A stretch of DNA of 9,959 nucleotides from a bacterium Ga0077546 (GCA_001464165.1 LNEX01000083.1:1-9959); one strand, 5' to 3'; counted from the first letter of the stretch, positions 1-7,191 are shown. The notes: a model not told the origin generated them from the letters alone. A program made the numbers and translations.

Positions 1-614
1 AGGTTAATTCCCATTGAAATAGAGTCTCTCATCAAAGTCTCCAAATCTAGGGGGTTTTCCCCAGTATCGTAAATATCGATCAAATGATGAATCTCAAACG
101 GTTGAGTGTACGAACAGGCAAAGTCTATTTCTCCTGCCGTAAAGCCATCTAATTCATAAAACTCGATTTGTTTCCAGCCATTGGCAGCATCAACAGTAGC
201 AACGACCCGCTCTACGTCTAGCACAATACCAATATCATTTTTGACGTTAGGCAAAACCTGTTTAAGAGTGGCGATTGCATGTTGCCGGCTCCGCAGCCCT
301 ACACTTGAGAAAAATTCAATCGTATCTTGAGAGGCACTTCCGGCGGTGCGAGTAGAGTATGTTTCAACCAATTGCTGGCGCTGCGGCCCACCAACGGCTC
401 CAAGCACCGCTTGAACCTTGGTGAGTTCTCCTTCTTTGGCCAGCTGGGCAGCAATACTCTTGGCCAGCCGCGCTTGTTTGCCACCATCGATATGCAGGTG
501 CAATGAACCCAGGGTGCTAAAAGAAGCATCAGCAGGAATGATAAGGGGAGAAGAAGAAATTGAACCGCTCAATGGAGGGATGAACAGACTAGTTGAAGTT
601 TGTTGTTGCAGCAT
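1..614 (-). CDS. Unrecognised protein, C-terminus cut by the window edge
   Basis: An open frame runs without a stop from an ATG at 614-612 to the left edge, giving 204 complete codons. The start is supported by an AGAGGT ribosome-binding sequence (628-623) eight bases upstream. The first 35 residues are Ser/Pro-rich with no convincing signal peptide. Residues about 48-120 look helical (AKSIAAQLAKEGELTKVQAV, then GGPQRQQLVETYSTRTAG), and residues 125-200 look like mixed alpha/beta (DIGIVLDVERVV, KQIEFYELDGF). The stretch around 66-118 has a faint annexin-half-repeat look (QRQ..VETY....G), which is a weak impression and not an assignment. It lies downstream of the metallopeptidase on the same strand, with a 140-bp gap. 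Function not recognised; that it is a real gene is fairly certain. Confidence 0.75.
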   Translation of the reverse strand, partial: MLQQQTSTSLFIPPLSGSISSSPLIIPADASFSTLGSLHLHIDGGKQARLAKSIAAQLAKEGELTKVQAVLGAVGGPQRQQLVETYSTRTAGSASQDTIEFFSSVGLRSRQHAIATLKQVLPNVKNDIGIVLDVERVVATVDAANGWKQIEFYELDGFTAGEIDFACSYTQPFEIHHLIDIYDTGENPLDLETLMRDSISMGIN

Positions 615-647
615 CGTCGCTAACCTCTAGTGGCGGGTTATCCTGAT

Positions 648-680
648 AGTGGCGAGCCACGCAAAGCGAAGCTCTCCACT
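648..680 (-). other. Imperfect hairpin between two minus-strand genes
   Basis: AGTGG-c-GAGC at 648-657 can pair with GCTC-t-CCACT at 671-680, a nine-pair stem with one mismatch and a 13-base loop. It lies in the 140-bp gap between the metallopeptidase stop and the next start. No T-run follows on the minus strand, so an intrinsic terminator is not supported. An 8-bp direct repeat TAGTGGCG (628-635 and 647-654) overlaps it. The role is unknown. Confidence 0.3.
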
Positions 681-754
681 GATGCCAAGATACAAGTAAT
701 CTGTGGCGGACATGTGTCACTGATGGGAAATTTTATTGGCCACCACCTCAACTC

Positions 755-1516
755 CTAACGGCGACGGCGAGGCCGGCCTATCTTACGGGCAAAATCCCTG
801 GACTCCCTCGCTCTGTTGTGCCAGAAGTCATCATTAAATTCGCGGGAAAATGAGCGCAAAAGTTCTTTCATGCGCAGCACTTTCGTTCTAAGAATTTTGT
901 CGGTAAGGGCCAACCGCTCTGTACCTTTGTAATCAACAATCAAATGGGTGAAAACCTCGGCTTTATCCTCCCAAACAGCATCCATGGCGTACTCAGAGAT
1001 GAAACCGCTCTGCGGTTTAGCTCGGGCTGTATTGATTATGTCCTTATGATAGATAAATCCAGGTCGATTCAATGACTTCCATTGATTATCAAAGTGGCCA
1101 TTGAAGTCATCGAAATAGTCAATCATATGAAAGAGTTCATGATGCACCACACCCTGCTTATAGAGTTTGTTGCCACCAACCCCTATATTCACATAGATCT
1201 TGTTTCGAGCGAAACTGAGACCCAGACTGCCAAGCCAGGCAGCACAGGTCAGACCGCCGCGCCTTTCTCCCCCGGACACCAAATCGCGACAGAGAATAAT
1301 TTCATTGACCTTGCTCTTTTTGATCACACTCGGCGGGTAAATAGAAAGCTCTTTGGCAAGTATGTTATGCAGGTACTGCTGGCAAATTTTTTCATCGGCT
1401 GGCCGACAGGCGATGAACAAGCCGTTACGCTCAAGTTCAGTGACGACGCGAACGCCATAGACATTGAAAATTTCTTGAATTGTCTCTTCTGTAGAATTCA
1501 TAGAGTCTTTTTGCAT
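755..1516 (-). CDS. HExxH (gluzincin-like) putative metallopeptidase
   Basis: The 253-residue product carries HELFH at residues 126-130, a classic zinc-binding HExxH with catalytic Glu127. About 50 residues downstream is GFISEYA (171-177) followed by EDKAE (183-187), whose glutamate is a plausible third zinc ligand. This 'YA...ED.AE' spacing is seen in gluzincin families such as the anthrax-lethal-factor-like and putative zinc-binding (Peptidase_Mx-type) groups; the precise family is not certain. There is no signal peptide or membrane segment, and the C-terminus is very basic (ARKIGRPRRRR). Neither the ATG at 1516 nor the alternative at 1501 (residue 6) has a strong ribosome-binding site. It lies 119 bp downstream of the caspase-like gene on the same strand, so the two may be co-expressed. 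The substrate is unknown. Confidence 0.85.
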   Translation of the reverse strand: MQKDSMNSTEETIQEIFNVYGVRVVTELERNGLFIACRPADEKICQQYLHNILAKELSIYPPSVIKKSKVNEIILCRDLVSGGERRGGLTCAAWLGSLGLSFARNKIYVNIGVGGNKLYKQGVVHHELFHMIDYFDDFNGHFDNQWKSLNRPGFIYHKDIINTARAKPQSGFISEYAMDAVWEDKAEVFTHLIVDYKGTERLALTDKILRTKVLRMKELLRSFSREFNDDFWHNRARESRDFARKIGRPRRRR

Positions 1517-1554
1517 CTAGGGGACGGACACAGCAGCCAATCACCGCAAATTTA

Positions 1555-1584
1555 ATACTAGACCAGCCAGCCCGTGCATAGCAA
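1555..1584 (-). promoter_or_regulatory. Weak candidate promoter for the metallopeptidase gene
   Basis: On the minus strand TTGCTA (1584-1579) and TAGTAT (1560-1555) are separated by 18 bases, each matching four of six consensus positions, and lie about 40 bases before the ATG at 1516. An alternative is a perfect TATAAT on the minus strand at 1620-1615, inside the 18-bp repeat, but it has no -35 partner. Either would let the metallopeptidase be transcribed apart from the caspase gene. Weak evidence. Confidence 0.2.
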
Positions 1585-1597
1585 ACAGTGAATCCCG

Positions 1598-1647
1598 TTC
1601 TAATCTTGTACCTAATTATAGCCTTGTACCTAATTCTAATCTTGTAC
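1598..1647. repeat. Short tandem repeat, 18-bp period, spanning the caspase stop codon
   Basis: Two adjacent 18-bp copies (1612-1629 and 1630-1647) share CTAATT....... TTGTAC, and a partial 14-bp copy precedes them at 1598-1611. The last codons and TAG stop of the caspase-like gene (stop at 1638-1636) lie inside the third copy. The remaining copies fill the start of the intergenic region, so the present C-terminus of that protein may have been made or altered by repeat slippage. Confidence 0.7.
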
Positions 1648-3438
1648 CACGCCGCTAACTTCACTAATGCCAGCTCCCCTTGTCTCAGGGTTTTGCGACC
1701 AAGTTTTGCTATCGCTATCAGTAATTATATAGATGCCGGGCTTCAGTACAGTATCGGGCTCACAAATCCAGTAAGCATTGGGTACGCCCCCTTGACCAGG
1801 AGCCGTATGAGTAGACCAGGGGCCATAAACAGTGCCATCTTGATGTACCAAGCCAATTTCACCAGGGTCTTGTCCGCGGCCATCGTTCCAGTGGTAGTTC
1901 ATCAGCCTTGACACTAACACTGGTGCCTTTAAAGTAAACCAAGTAGGCCGAGTCGGTACATTGAATACTGCCGAAATATTGCCGTTCTTAAATATGCTCT
2001 CAACAGGCTCTCGTCTATAAGCCTTTTGACTGGCCATAGCTTTTGCTTCAGGAACAATCTTGACCTTTGCAATGCCGCACTTGCCAGATAAATCATTCTG
2101 AGACCACGTAGAGGGGTCGCTATCAATTACAGTGTAATGACCTGGCGTGAGCGTCACTCTCGGCTCGCATTCCCAATAAGCATTGGGCACTCCACCCTGA
2201 CCAGGTTGCCCCCGCACGGCCCAAGGACCATAAGTGGTGCCATCAGCGTGCCGCAAAGCAAGAGTACCAGGTACGCTGCCCTTACCATCATTCCAGTGAT
2301 AAGTCATAAGATAAACAACCGAAGAAGCAACATCTAAATCAAATGTTGTTGGCTGCTGCGGCTTATTGAAGACGCGATAAATATTGCCATTATTCAAAAT
2401 TGTCTTAGGCGGACTGACTTTCACCACCGGCTTGGCTTCGCTTTGAGCCGCCGTGGGCTTCTCTTGCAAATCGAAGACGCTCTCTTCGCCTAAACCTTCC
2501 CGCGGAGCCGTAGGCGGCGTCGACAGGCAAAGTGCAGAACCATCCCAGTGACTCTTCATCTCCGGTGTCTGCAATTGCCCGCGATCTCTCAATACCTCAT
2601 CTTGTACCCTGTCTTTCATATTCTGAAAAGCTGCACCAAGAGTGGTGCGTCCACTATTCTGCTTCAATGCTTCAATTAAGCAACTAGTGAAAACACTATT
2701 TTGATACTTCTTACTTTCCCAAGAAACTTGACTAGGCTGACTGGAAGCTATCACCAGCTGGCCGGTACCTGCCACCACAGCACTGGCATCCACGTTAGCT
2801 GAGCGGGCAAGCCCCTTAGCATCGGCCGAAGCGGCACCACTATGGCAAGCATCTAAAATAATAACCACTCGATCGCAATGTACCCGCGCTTTGATAATGC
2901 GCATTAAATCTTGTAATGGAATGCCAGTAGCATAAAGAGATTCAGTATCAGTATCGTAGGCAACAATATAGTTGACTCCACCGACATCCATATCGGCCGG
3001 GCTGCCGTGACTACTTATATAAACAACAACAAGATCATCGGGATGGGCCAAACGCGGCAACCAGCGGTCGCCAATGGTAGCAAGAATATTGGCGCGGGTA
3101 GCTTTCTCATTAATTAGAAGTCTAGTGTGGTCTTTTTTAAAGCCCCCAGCTGTGGTTAGAAAATTGTAAAAATCAGTGGCATCTTTAGCAGGAAAGCGCA
3201 AATTGATTTTGCCATCAGCAAATTTGCTAATACCAATTACTAAAGCCCACTTGTCTTTAATCGGTCGATTGGTGGCAGGCTTAAATGAGACTGGTTTTGA
3301 AGAGTTAGCCTGAGCTACGGGCTGCGCAGCATAGACCGCTTGAAATGAATTAAATTGTGCGAAAGGCAAAAGACCAAAGGCAGTCGAAACCACAAGAAGA
3401 GACGGGAGAGCTGAAGCCAACCGAAAAAGACGAGACAT
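1636..3438 (-). CDS. Secreted caspase-family (peptidase C14, metacaspase-like) protein with duplicated C-terminal domain
   Basis: The 600-residue product begins with a signal peptide (basic MSRLFR, hydrophobic core 8-25, likely cleavage near AVYAA at 35-39). Residues about 62-300 form a caspase-like p20 domain: WALVIGIS at 64-71, the catalytic His144 in SSHGS, and the catalytic Cys198 in LDACHSG, so both dyad residues are present. A Pro/Ala-rich linker (305-345) leads to two homologous units of about 115 residues (346-463 and 482-597). They share NGNI..VFN, the YHWNDG motif, DGT.YGPW, PGQGGVPNAYW and DSD..TWSQN. The ATG at 3438 has an AGAGGG ribosome-binding sequence four bases upstream. Peptidase C14 proteins of this type usually cleave after Arg or Lys, which is family knowledge. 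Export to periplasm or cell surface is inferred from the signal peptide. The repeated units may bind a partner or polymer. Confidence 0.93.
   Translation of the reverse strand: MSRLFRLASALPSLLVVSTAFGLLPFAQFNSFQAVYAAQPVAQANSSKPVSFKPATNRPIKDKWALVIGISKFADGKINLRFPAKDATDFYNFLTTAGGFKKDHTRLLINEKATRANILATIGDRWLPRLAHPDDLVVVYISSHGSPADMDVGGVNYIVAYDTDTESLYATGIPLQDLMRIIKARVHCDRVVIILDACHSGAASADAKGLARSANVDASAVVAGTGQLVIASSQPSQVSWESKKYQNSVFTSCLIEALKQNSGRTTLGAAFQNMKDRVQDEVLRDRGQLQTPEMKSHWDGSALCLSTPPTAPREGLGEESVFDLQEKPTAAQSEAKPVVKVSPPKTILNNGNIYRVFNKPQQPTTFDLDVASSVVYLMTYHWNDGKGSVPGTLALRHADGTTYGPWAVRGQPGQGGVPNAYWECEPRVTLTPGHYTVIDSDPSTWSQNDLSGKCGIAKVKIVPEAKAMASQKAYRREPVESIFKNGNISAVFNVPTRPTWFTLKAPVLVSRLMNYHWNDGRGQDPGEIGLVHQDGTVYGPWSTHTAPGQGGVPNAYWICEPDTVLKPGIYIITDSDSKTWSQNPETRGAGISEVSGVVQD
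1648..1995 (-). repeat. Second copy of the YHWNDG domain in the caspase-like protein
   Basis: Encodes residues about 482-597. It aligns along its whole length with residues 346-463, encoded at 2050-2403. Conserved positions are dominated by Trp, Tyr, Gly, Asp and Asn (for example LM.YHWNDG.G and GGVPNAYW.CEP), typical of a compact beta-rich extracellular domain. The copies clearly differ in sequence, so the duplication is old. I cannot name the family. Confidence 0.85.
2050..2403 (-). repeat. First copy of the YHWNDG domain in the caspase-like protein
   Basis: Encodes residues about 346-463, the partner of the unit at 1648-1995. An 18-residue spacer (EAKAMASQKAYRREPVES region) separates the two units. 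Both contain one cysteine in 'AYW.CEP' (Cys424 and Cys559), and this copy has an extra Cys454, so an intra-domain disulphide is possible only in the first unit. Confidence 0.85.
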
Positions 3439-3603
3439 AAAACCCTCTACGTGCTTGACCAGATACTGGAACCGCTAGGTAGATAATGGCCCATTTCAAC
3501 TGATTTAACATCCTCCATCAGGCTTAAGTCTTTAGTATTGAACTATTTTGCCAGTTTGAACGTATCTGTATGAGTAACCCTTGAAACAAACGGTGAGGTA
3601 CTC
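3439..3603. promoter_or_regulatory. Divergent intergenic region between caspase-like and TPR1 genes
   Basis: This 165-bp region must hold promoters for both directions. Plus strand: TTGAAC occurs twice, 18 bp apart (3538-3543 and 3556-3561). The first can act as a -35 with TATCTG (3563-3568) at 19-bp spacing, which is weak. Minus strand: TTCAAA and TACTAA with 17-bp spacing overlap the same bases. A short inverted repeat CCAG-ATA-CTGG lies at 3459-3469, just before the caspase ribosome-binding site. The overlap of the candidate promoters would allow shared control, but none of these elements is strong. Confidence 0.35.
3592..3603 (+). promoter_or_regulatory. Ribosome-binding site of TPR1, conserved with TPR2
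   Basis: GGTGAGGT at 3592-3599 sits four bases before the ATG at 3604. The sequence GAGGTACTCATGAA here matches GAGGTTCTCATGAA at the second TPR gene (7183-7196) at all but one position, which fixes the start of both paralogues. Confidence 0.75.
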
Positions 3604-5211
3604 ATGAATACTTCCGATATCTGTCTATTGGCAATACCACCCTCCTCTTGGCCACTGAAATTAAAGTCAGGACCACACCTTGATTTACTGACGACCTGCG
3701 ACTTTAGCGGTAGCGTTCAAAATGAAAAAAAAGATTCTCAAAACAACAAATCGGTGGGGTCACTTTTACACCAAGCTCTTTCAGCAAAAGAAGCACAAGA
3801 ACGCGTAGCTGCAGCAAGACAAACCATTGAAAAATCGAATGGCGCATGCGGGCTGGCCTGGCTGGTATTAGCGCGAGAAGGGGTGAATAGCCCCGAGTCG
3901 GCCATGATCTATTCGCAACGAGCAATTGACCGCATTAAGCAAGAATTGCACGACAGCAATTTTGGCGAATATTGCCTCTACAACAGCACTTATACAATTG
4001 CTCTCGCTGACGCGGCAGAAATGACTTTCAATGCAGGCCGCAAGCGCGACGCCACCGAGATGCTCAGACAACAACTAGACGCCGATGTTGAAGATGAACT
4101 CTGGAGCGATTGCCAAATAATATTGCGCGATCAGCTAGCCAGTTTACTGATTCAAATGGGCGAGGCCAAAGAAGCTCAGACCTTCTTATACTCACACCCA
4201 GACAATATTGAAGCCTGGCATTACCTCAATGCCCTGGCTCATTATGTCATTAGTGGTGATTGCCTCACCGCCAGAAGTGCTTTGGCCTGTGCCTTCAAAG
4301 CGGGAACGGTTACTGCGCAGAAGCTACTGGGAAGCTACTCAATATTTGAGCACAATAGCGACCAGTTTGATCAAGCCATATGCATAGAAAAGGCAGCAGC
4401 TGCTTGGCTCAACAACGAAGACGCCAGAGGCTGGCTAAAGAATGTTTTTCAAGAGCCAAACTCAGTTGTATCGCGAGAATCAATTGCTATTGCCATTCAG
4501 AATAAAGACAAAAAGCGCTGGCAATTATGGGACAGTCGCGAAACCAGTGCGGCATATTTTATGGATCAAGAAAGCTACAAAGAAGCAGCAAAAGAATTCA
4601 AAGCTGCCTTGAGAGAAGCTGAACGCATTGACTATTCTTACTTCCCTTTTCTCAATACAATCACTGGCCTACTTGCCCTCAATGAAGAAGTAGAATTTCT
4701 GCCGCTCGCCGCCCTGTCAAAAGAAGAATTACGACAGAAGTTAGAGGCGCGTGTAGAAAGATTTAACGCTGAAACATTTAAAAATGATTGCCCTAAAGAT
4801 GCCCTTTTGCCCTTGCATTTTCAGTCGTTTGCCACAATCTATAGAGAATTAGGCGACCTTGAAGCGGCGACCACGAACCTAACCAAAGCCATACAACTAG
4901 TACAAAACGCAAGTGCAAGCGCAAGTGCTAATACAAATTCAAATACTGGAACAGCCCTAACCCTTGCCGAAATAGTAGAAATAGAACAAACACTGGCCGA
5001 GCTTTTGTATGAGCAAAGTCGCTACCCAGAGGCCCTGATGTACTGCAGACAGGCCCTGGCCATGCAAGAACAATACTTAGGGGCTACTCACTTTGATGCG
5101 CTAATTACCCTTGAGTTAGCCCATGACTGCTGCCAGCAGCTCGGTGACCAAGCTAGCGCAGAGGCGTTGGCCGGCAAAATGAAGGCAATAGACCCATTTG
5201 CCCTAGGCTAA
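3604..5211 (+). CDS. TPR protein with ST7-like region (paralogue 1)
   Basis: The 535-residue product is almost wholly helical and rich in Ala, Leu and Glu, with no signal peptide or membrane segment, so it is probably a cytosolic scaffold. After a polar, variable N-terminus (1-55), residues about 60-280 resemble the bacterial form of the ST7 family: CGLAWLVLAREG (82-93), an A..Y.QRAI helix, LLIQMGEAKEAQ (181-192), WHYLNAL..Y..SGD (205-219) and RSALACAFKAGT (224-235). Residues 320-340 (YKEAAKEFKAALREAE) and 408-490 carry TPR-like helix pairs. The motif RIDYSYFPF (341-349) is identical in the second TPR protein (7192-8796), to which this one is homologous over nearly its full length. The ATPase gene follows after 52 bp with no visible terminator. 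ST7 assignment is from memory of family patterns; the molecular role is unknown. Confidence 0.9.
   Translation: MNTSDICLLAIPPSSWPLKLKSGPHLDLLTTCDFSGSVQNEKKDSQNNKSVGSLLHQALSAKEAQERVAAARQTIEKSNGACGLAWLVLAREGVNSPESAMIYSQRAIDRIKQELHDSNFGEYCLYNSTYTIALADAAEMTFNAGRKRDATEMLRQQLDADVEDELWSDCQIILRDQLASLLIQMGEAKEAQTFLYSHPDNIEAWHYLNALAHYVISGDCLTARSALACAFKAGTVTAQKLLGSYSIFEHNSDQFDQAICIEKAAAAWLNNEDARGWLKNVFQEPNSVVSRESIAIAIQNKDKKRWQLWDSRETSAAYFMDQESYKEAAKEFKAALREAERIDYSYFPFLNTITGLLALNEEVEFLPLAALSKEELRQKLEARVERFNAETFKNDCPKDALLPLHFQSFATIYRELGDLEAATTNLTKAIQLVQNASASASANTNSNTGTALTLAEIVEIEQTLAELLYEQSRYPEALMYCRQALAMQEQYLGATHFDALITLELAHDCCQQLGDQASAEALAGKMKAIDPFALG
4909..4944 (+). repeat. Coding hexanucleotide repeat in TPR1
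   Basis: Six imperfect 6-bp units (GCAAGT, GCAAGC, GCAAGT, GCTAAT, ACAAAT, TCAAAT) encode a low-complexity linker of Ala/Ser then Thr/Asn/Ser between two helical blocks (residues 436-447). The second TPR protein has no such repeat at the matching place, so it arose by local expansion in this copy. Confidence 0.75.
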
Positions 5212-5263
5212 AGCTGCAGTTTCACTGGAAAGTCTACCGTTTTTCGTCAAAAGTAGGTTCAAG

Positions 5264-6523
5264 ATGTGTACAATTAAAGAGTGGCAAAAGGAAGCTCAAT
5301 TTGTGATTCACCGCTTAGAAATTGAAAACTTCTACTCTATTCGCGACCAGCAGGTTATTGATCTGATAGCGGCGAAATCTGCAACAGCGGAAAGCGGTAG
5401 ACTAGTTCCAATCGGCCCGGGAGCAAACGAATTTGCCCCGCTGGTCATAGCACTATTTGGTCCAAATGCTTCGGGAAAATCAACCGCATTAAGAGCTCTA
5501 TTCTTTCTTAGCTGGTTTGTGCGCGACAGCTTCAACCACGGTATAGAGAAGGCTCTTCCGCTAAACAGATTCGCTGACAAAGAAAGCTTAGCTGCACCAA
5601 CTAGACTGGCTATTCGTCTAAACGGTCCAAGCGATCCAACCAGAATCGGAAAAAAGGATCACAAATCGTGCACCTACGAATATGAAGTCATTCTTGGTGG
5701 TGCCAGTGGCTCACCACAAAAGGTCATTGCCGAATCTCTCAAATACTGGCCTCTAGAAACTCATCGACCAATCAACCTTTTCAAACGCGACGCAACCGGT
5801 CTGGTTAAAGCCCACAAGGCCTTCGGCCTGACCGGCTACAAGACTGCTCTTGAGAAAGTACTGAGAGACAACGCAAGTGTTATTTCCACACTTGCTCAAC
5901 TGAGGCATCCAATTGCTAGCGAACTATGTTGCTCCGCGACCAATGTGGCAAGCAACCTACACTTCACGCAACAGAACGACTTAGAGGAAAATGCTATCGC
6001 GCATCTCTACGAGCAAGACCCGACTTTACTATCGGCATTAAATAGCGAGATAGAACGAATCGACTTTGGTATTTCTGCAGTACAAATTAAAGCTAGCGAC
6101 ACCGGGCTCACAACCTGGGTGCACCACAATGGTCTTACATCTCCAATAGCATTCGCCCTCGAGAGCCACGGAACCAGGCAGTTTATAAAGTTTTTCCCAT
6201 TGCTTTTTCATGCCCTTGCCAGCGGTGGACTGGCAATTATTGATGAATTGGATATTTCTATTCATCCTCATATTTTGCCGCATATTTTGAGCTGGTTTTC
6301 AGACCCAAAGAGAAATCCACACAATGCACAGCTGTGGATGACAGCCCAAAATCCATCGATACTGGAAGAGCTAATTAAAGAAGAAGTATATTTCTGCCAA
6401 AAAGACAGCTCAGGATGTACCGAAATATACGGCTTAAAAGACATTCAATCGGCAAGGCGCGATGACAATTTCTATCGCAAATATCTAGGCGGTGTCTATG
6501 GCGCCGTGCCGACCTTCGGATAG
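5264..6523 (+). CDS. AAA15/RloA-type ATPase, first gene of an RloA-RloB/AbiL-like pair
   Basis: The 419-residue product has the layout of COG1106/RloA-type ABC-like ATPases. IHRLEIENFYSIRDQQ (15-30) is the usual N-terminal strand motif, Walker A is GPNASGKST (66-74), an ABC-signature-like ESHGTRQ lies at 300-306, and Walker B AIIDELD (324-330) carries catalytic Glu328 followed by IHPH (333-336). The switch position that normally reads T-H-N/D is TAQNP (360-364), with Gln362 in place of His. The ATG at 5264 has AGTAGG six bases upstream. A GTG at 5303 (residue 14), eight bases after AAGGAAG, would begin right at the family motif and is a real alternative. The gene ends 6 bp before the RloB gene, implying coupled expression. 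In such pairs the ATPase is thought to sense infection and control the TOPRIM-like partner; that role here is inference. Confidence 0.9.
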   Translation: MCTIKEWQKEAQFVIHRLEIENFYSIRDQQVIDLIAAKSATAESGRLVPIGPGANEFAPLVIALFGPNASGKSTALRALFFLSWFVRDSFNHGIEKALPLNRFADKESLAAPTRLAIRLNGPSDPTRIGKKDHKSCTYEYEVILGGASGSPQKVIAESLKYWPLETHRPINLFKRDATGLVKAHKAFGLTGYKTALEKVLRDNASVISTLAQLRHPIASELCCSATNVASNLHFTQQNDLEENAIAHLYEQDPTLLSALNSEIERIDFGISAVQIKASDTGLTTWVHHNGLTSPIAFALESHGTRQFIKFFPLLFHALASGGLAIIDELDISIHPHILPHILSWFSDPKRNPHNAQLWMTAQNPSILEELIKEEVYFCQKDSSGCTEIYGLKDIQSARRDDNFYRKYLGGVYGAVPTFG

Positions 6524-6529
6524 TATGAA

Positions 6530-7078
6530 ATGCGAAAATACAAACTACAAAGGCAGCGAATATTCTTCGGCTGTGAAGGCCAGAGCGAACAGGCTTATGC
6601 AGCGCTCCTCCAAAAGATTAACGATGGACGAAGAAGGGATCTGTACTTCGCCACGACTGTCTTGTCTGGAGGTGACCCTCTGACTCTAGTAAATCGAGCA
6701 AAACGCGCCATAGAGAAGATCGAAAGAACAAAGGAGCCATTTGACTTTCGAGCACTTCTTCTGGATTCCGATTTGCAGAGTGGCAAGCCCAAGAGTTCCC
6801 AGCAATCAATTGAGCTTGCGGCCGAAATAGGTCTTCGATTAATCTGGCAAGAACCATGCCATGAAGCATTTCTACTTCGACACCTACCAGGCTGCGCAAA
6901 AAGTCGCCCCAAAACTACAACAGAAGCCATCGCCAAACTCAAAGTGAAATGGCCCGTTTACAAGAAGAACTTGACCTCCTTAAGCTTGGGGTCAAAAATC
7001 ACGTTTGAGGGGATAGTTCAAGCCTCGACCGTGGAAACTGCCCTCTGCGCCTTCTTTTTAGAGATTGGCTTCATTTAG
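6530..7078 (+). CDS. RloB-like TOPRIM-fold protein, putative nuclease effector
   Basis: The 182-residue product shows the RloB pattern from end to end: FFGCEGQSEQAY (12-23) with Glu16 in the TOPRIM position and Glu20, ALLLDSDLQ (75-83) with acidic Asp79 and Asp81, and WQEPCHEAFLLRH (106-118). The last corresponds to the family's S-x-P-C-F-E-x-W-L-L-x-H block, with Glu112 conserved. The acidic residues fit Mg2+-dependent nucleic-acid cleavage, as in TOPRIM nucleases. The ATG at 6530 lies 6 bp after the ATPase stop, with only a weak GGA (6518-6520) before it, so translational coupling is likely. RloB proteins are known as partners of RloA-type ATPases and as the second component of AbiL-type abortive-infection systems. 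Function here is inferred from family and neighbour. Confidence 0.85.
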   Translation: MRKYKLQRQRIFFGCEGQSEQAYAALLQKINDGRRRDLYFATTVLSGGDPLTLVNRAKRAIEKIERTKEPFDFRALLLDSDLQSGKPKSSQQSIELAAEIGLRLIWQEPCHEAFLLRHLPGCAKSRPKTTTEAIAKLKVKWPVYKKNLTSLSLGSKITFEGIVQASTVETALCAFFLEIGFI

Positions 7079-7149
7079 CGCCAAGTCTCGAATATCTTAC
7101 TTTGCGAAGACAAAAACACCACTAGCAGTACTCTGGCCCAGTTCACCTG

Positions 7150-7155
7150 TATAAT
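7150..7155 (+). promoter_or_regulatory. Consensus -10 box before TPR2
   Basis: TATAAT at 7150-7155 in the 113-bp gap after RloB matches the sigma-70 -10 consensus fully. The bases 17-18 bp upstream (AGTACT/CAGTAC) are a poor -35. Transcription would start near 7162, about 30 bases before the ATG. This suggests the second TPR gene can be expressed separately from the ATPase-RloB pair. Only one half of the promoter is convincing. Confidence 0.5.
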
Positions 7156-7182
7156 TAGCCAACTATATATACTTCTTTCTTC

Positions 7183-7191
7183 GAGGTTCTC
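7183..7191 (+). promoter_or_regulatory. Ribosome-binding site of TPR2
   Basis: GAGGT at 7183-7187 lies four bases before the ATG at 7192. The GAGGTTCTCATGAA context is nearly identical to that of the first TPR gene, which supports this start. Confidence 0.75.

Noticed and set aside
648..680. Intrinsic terminator for the metallopeptidase gene
   Set aside because: The stem is imperfect, the loop long, and no T-run follows on the minus strand.
1082..1555. 157-residue plus-strand open frame
   Set aside because: It lies antisense to the metallopeptidase, whose HExxH motif and composition make it the real gene.
6595..6942. Minus-strand open frames across the RloB gene
   Set aside because: They are antisense shadows of a gene with clear family motifs and have Arg/Ser-rich nonsense composition.
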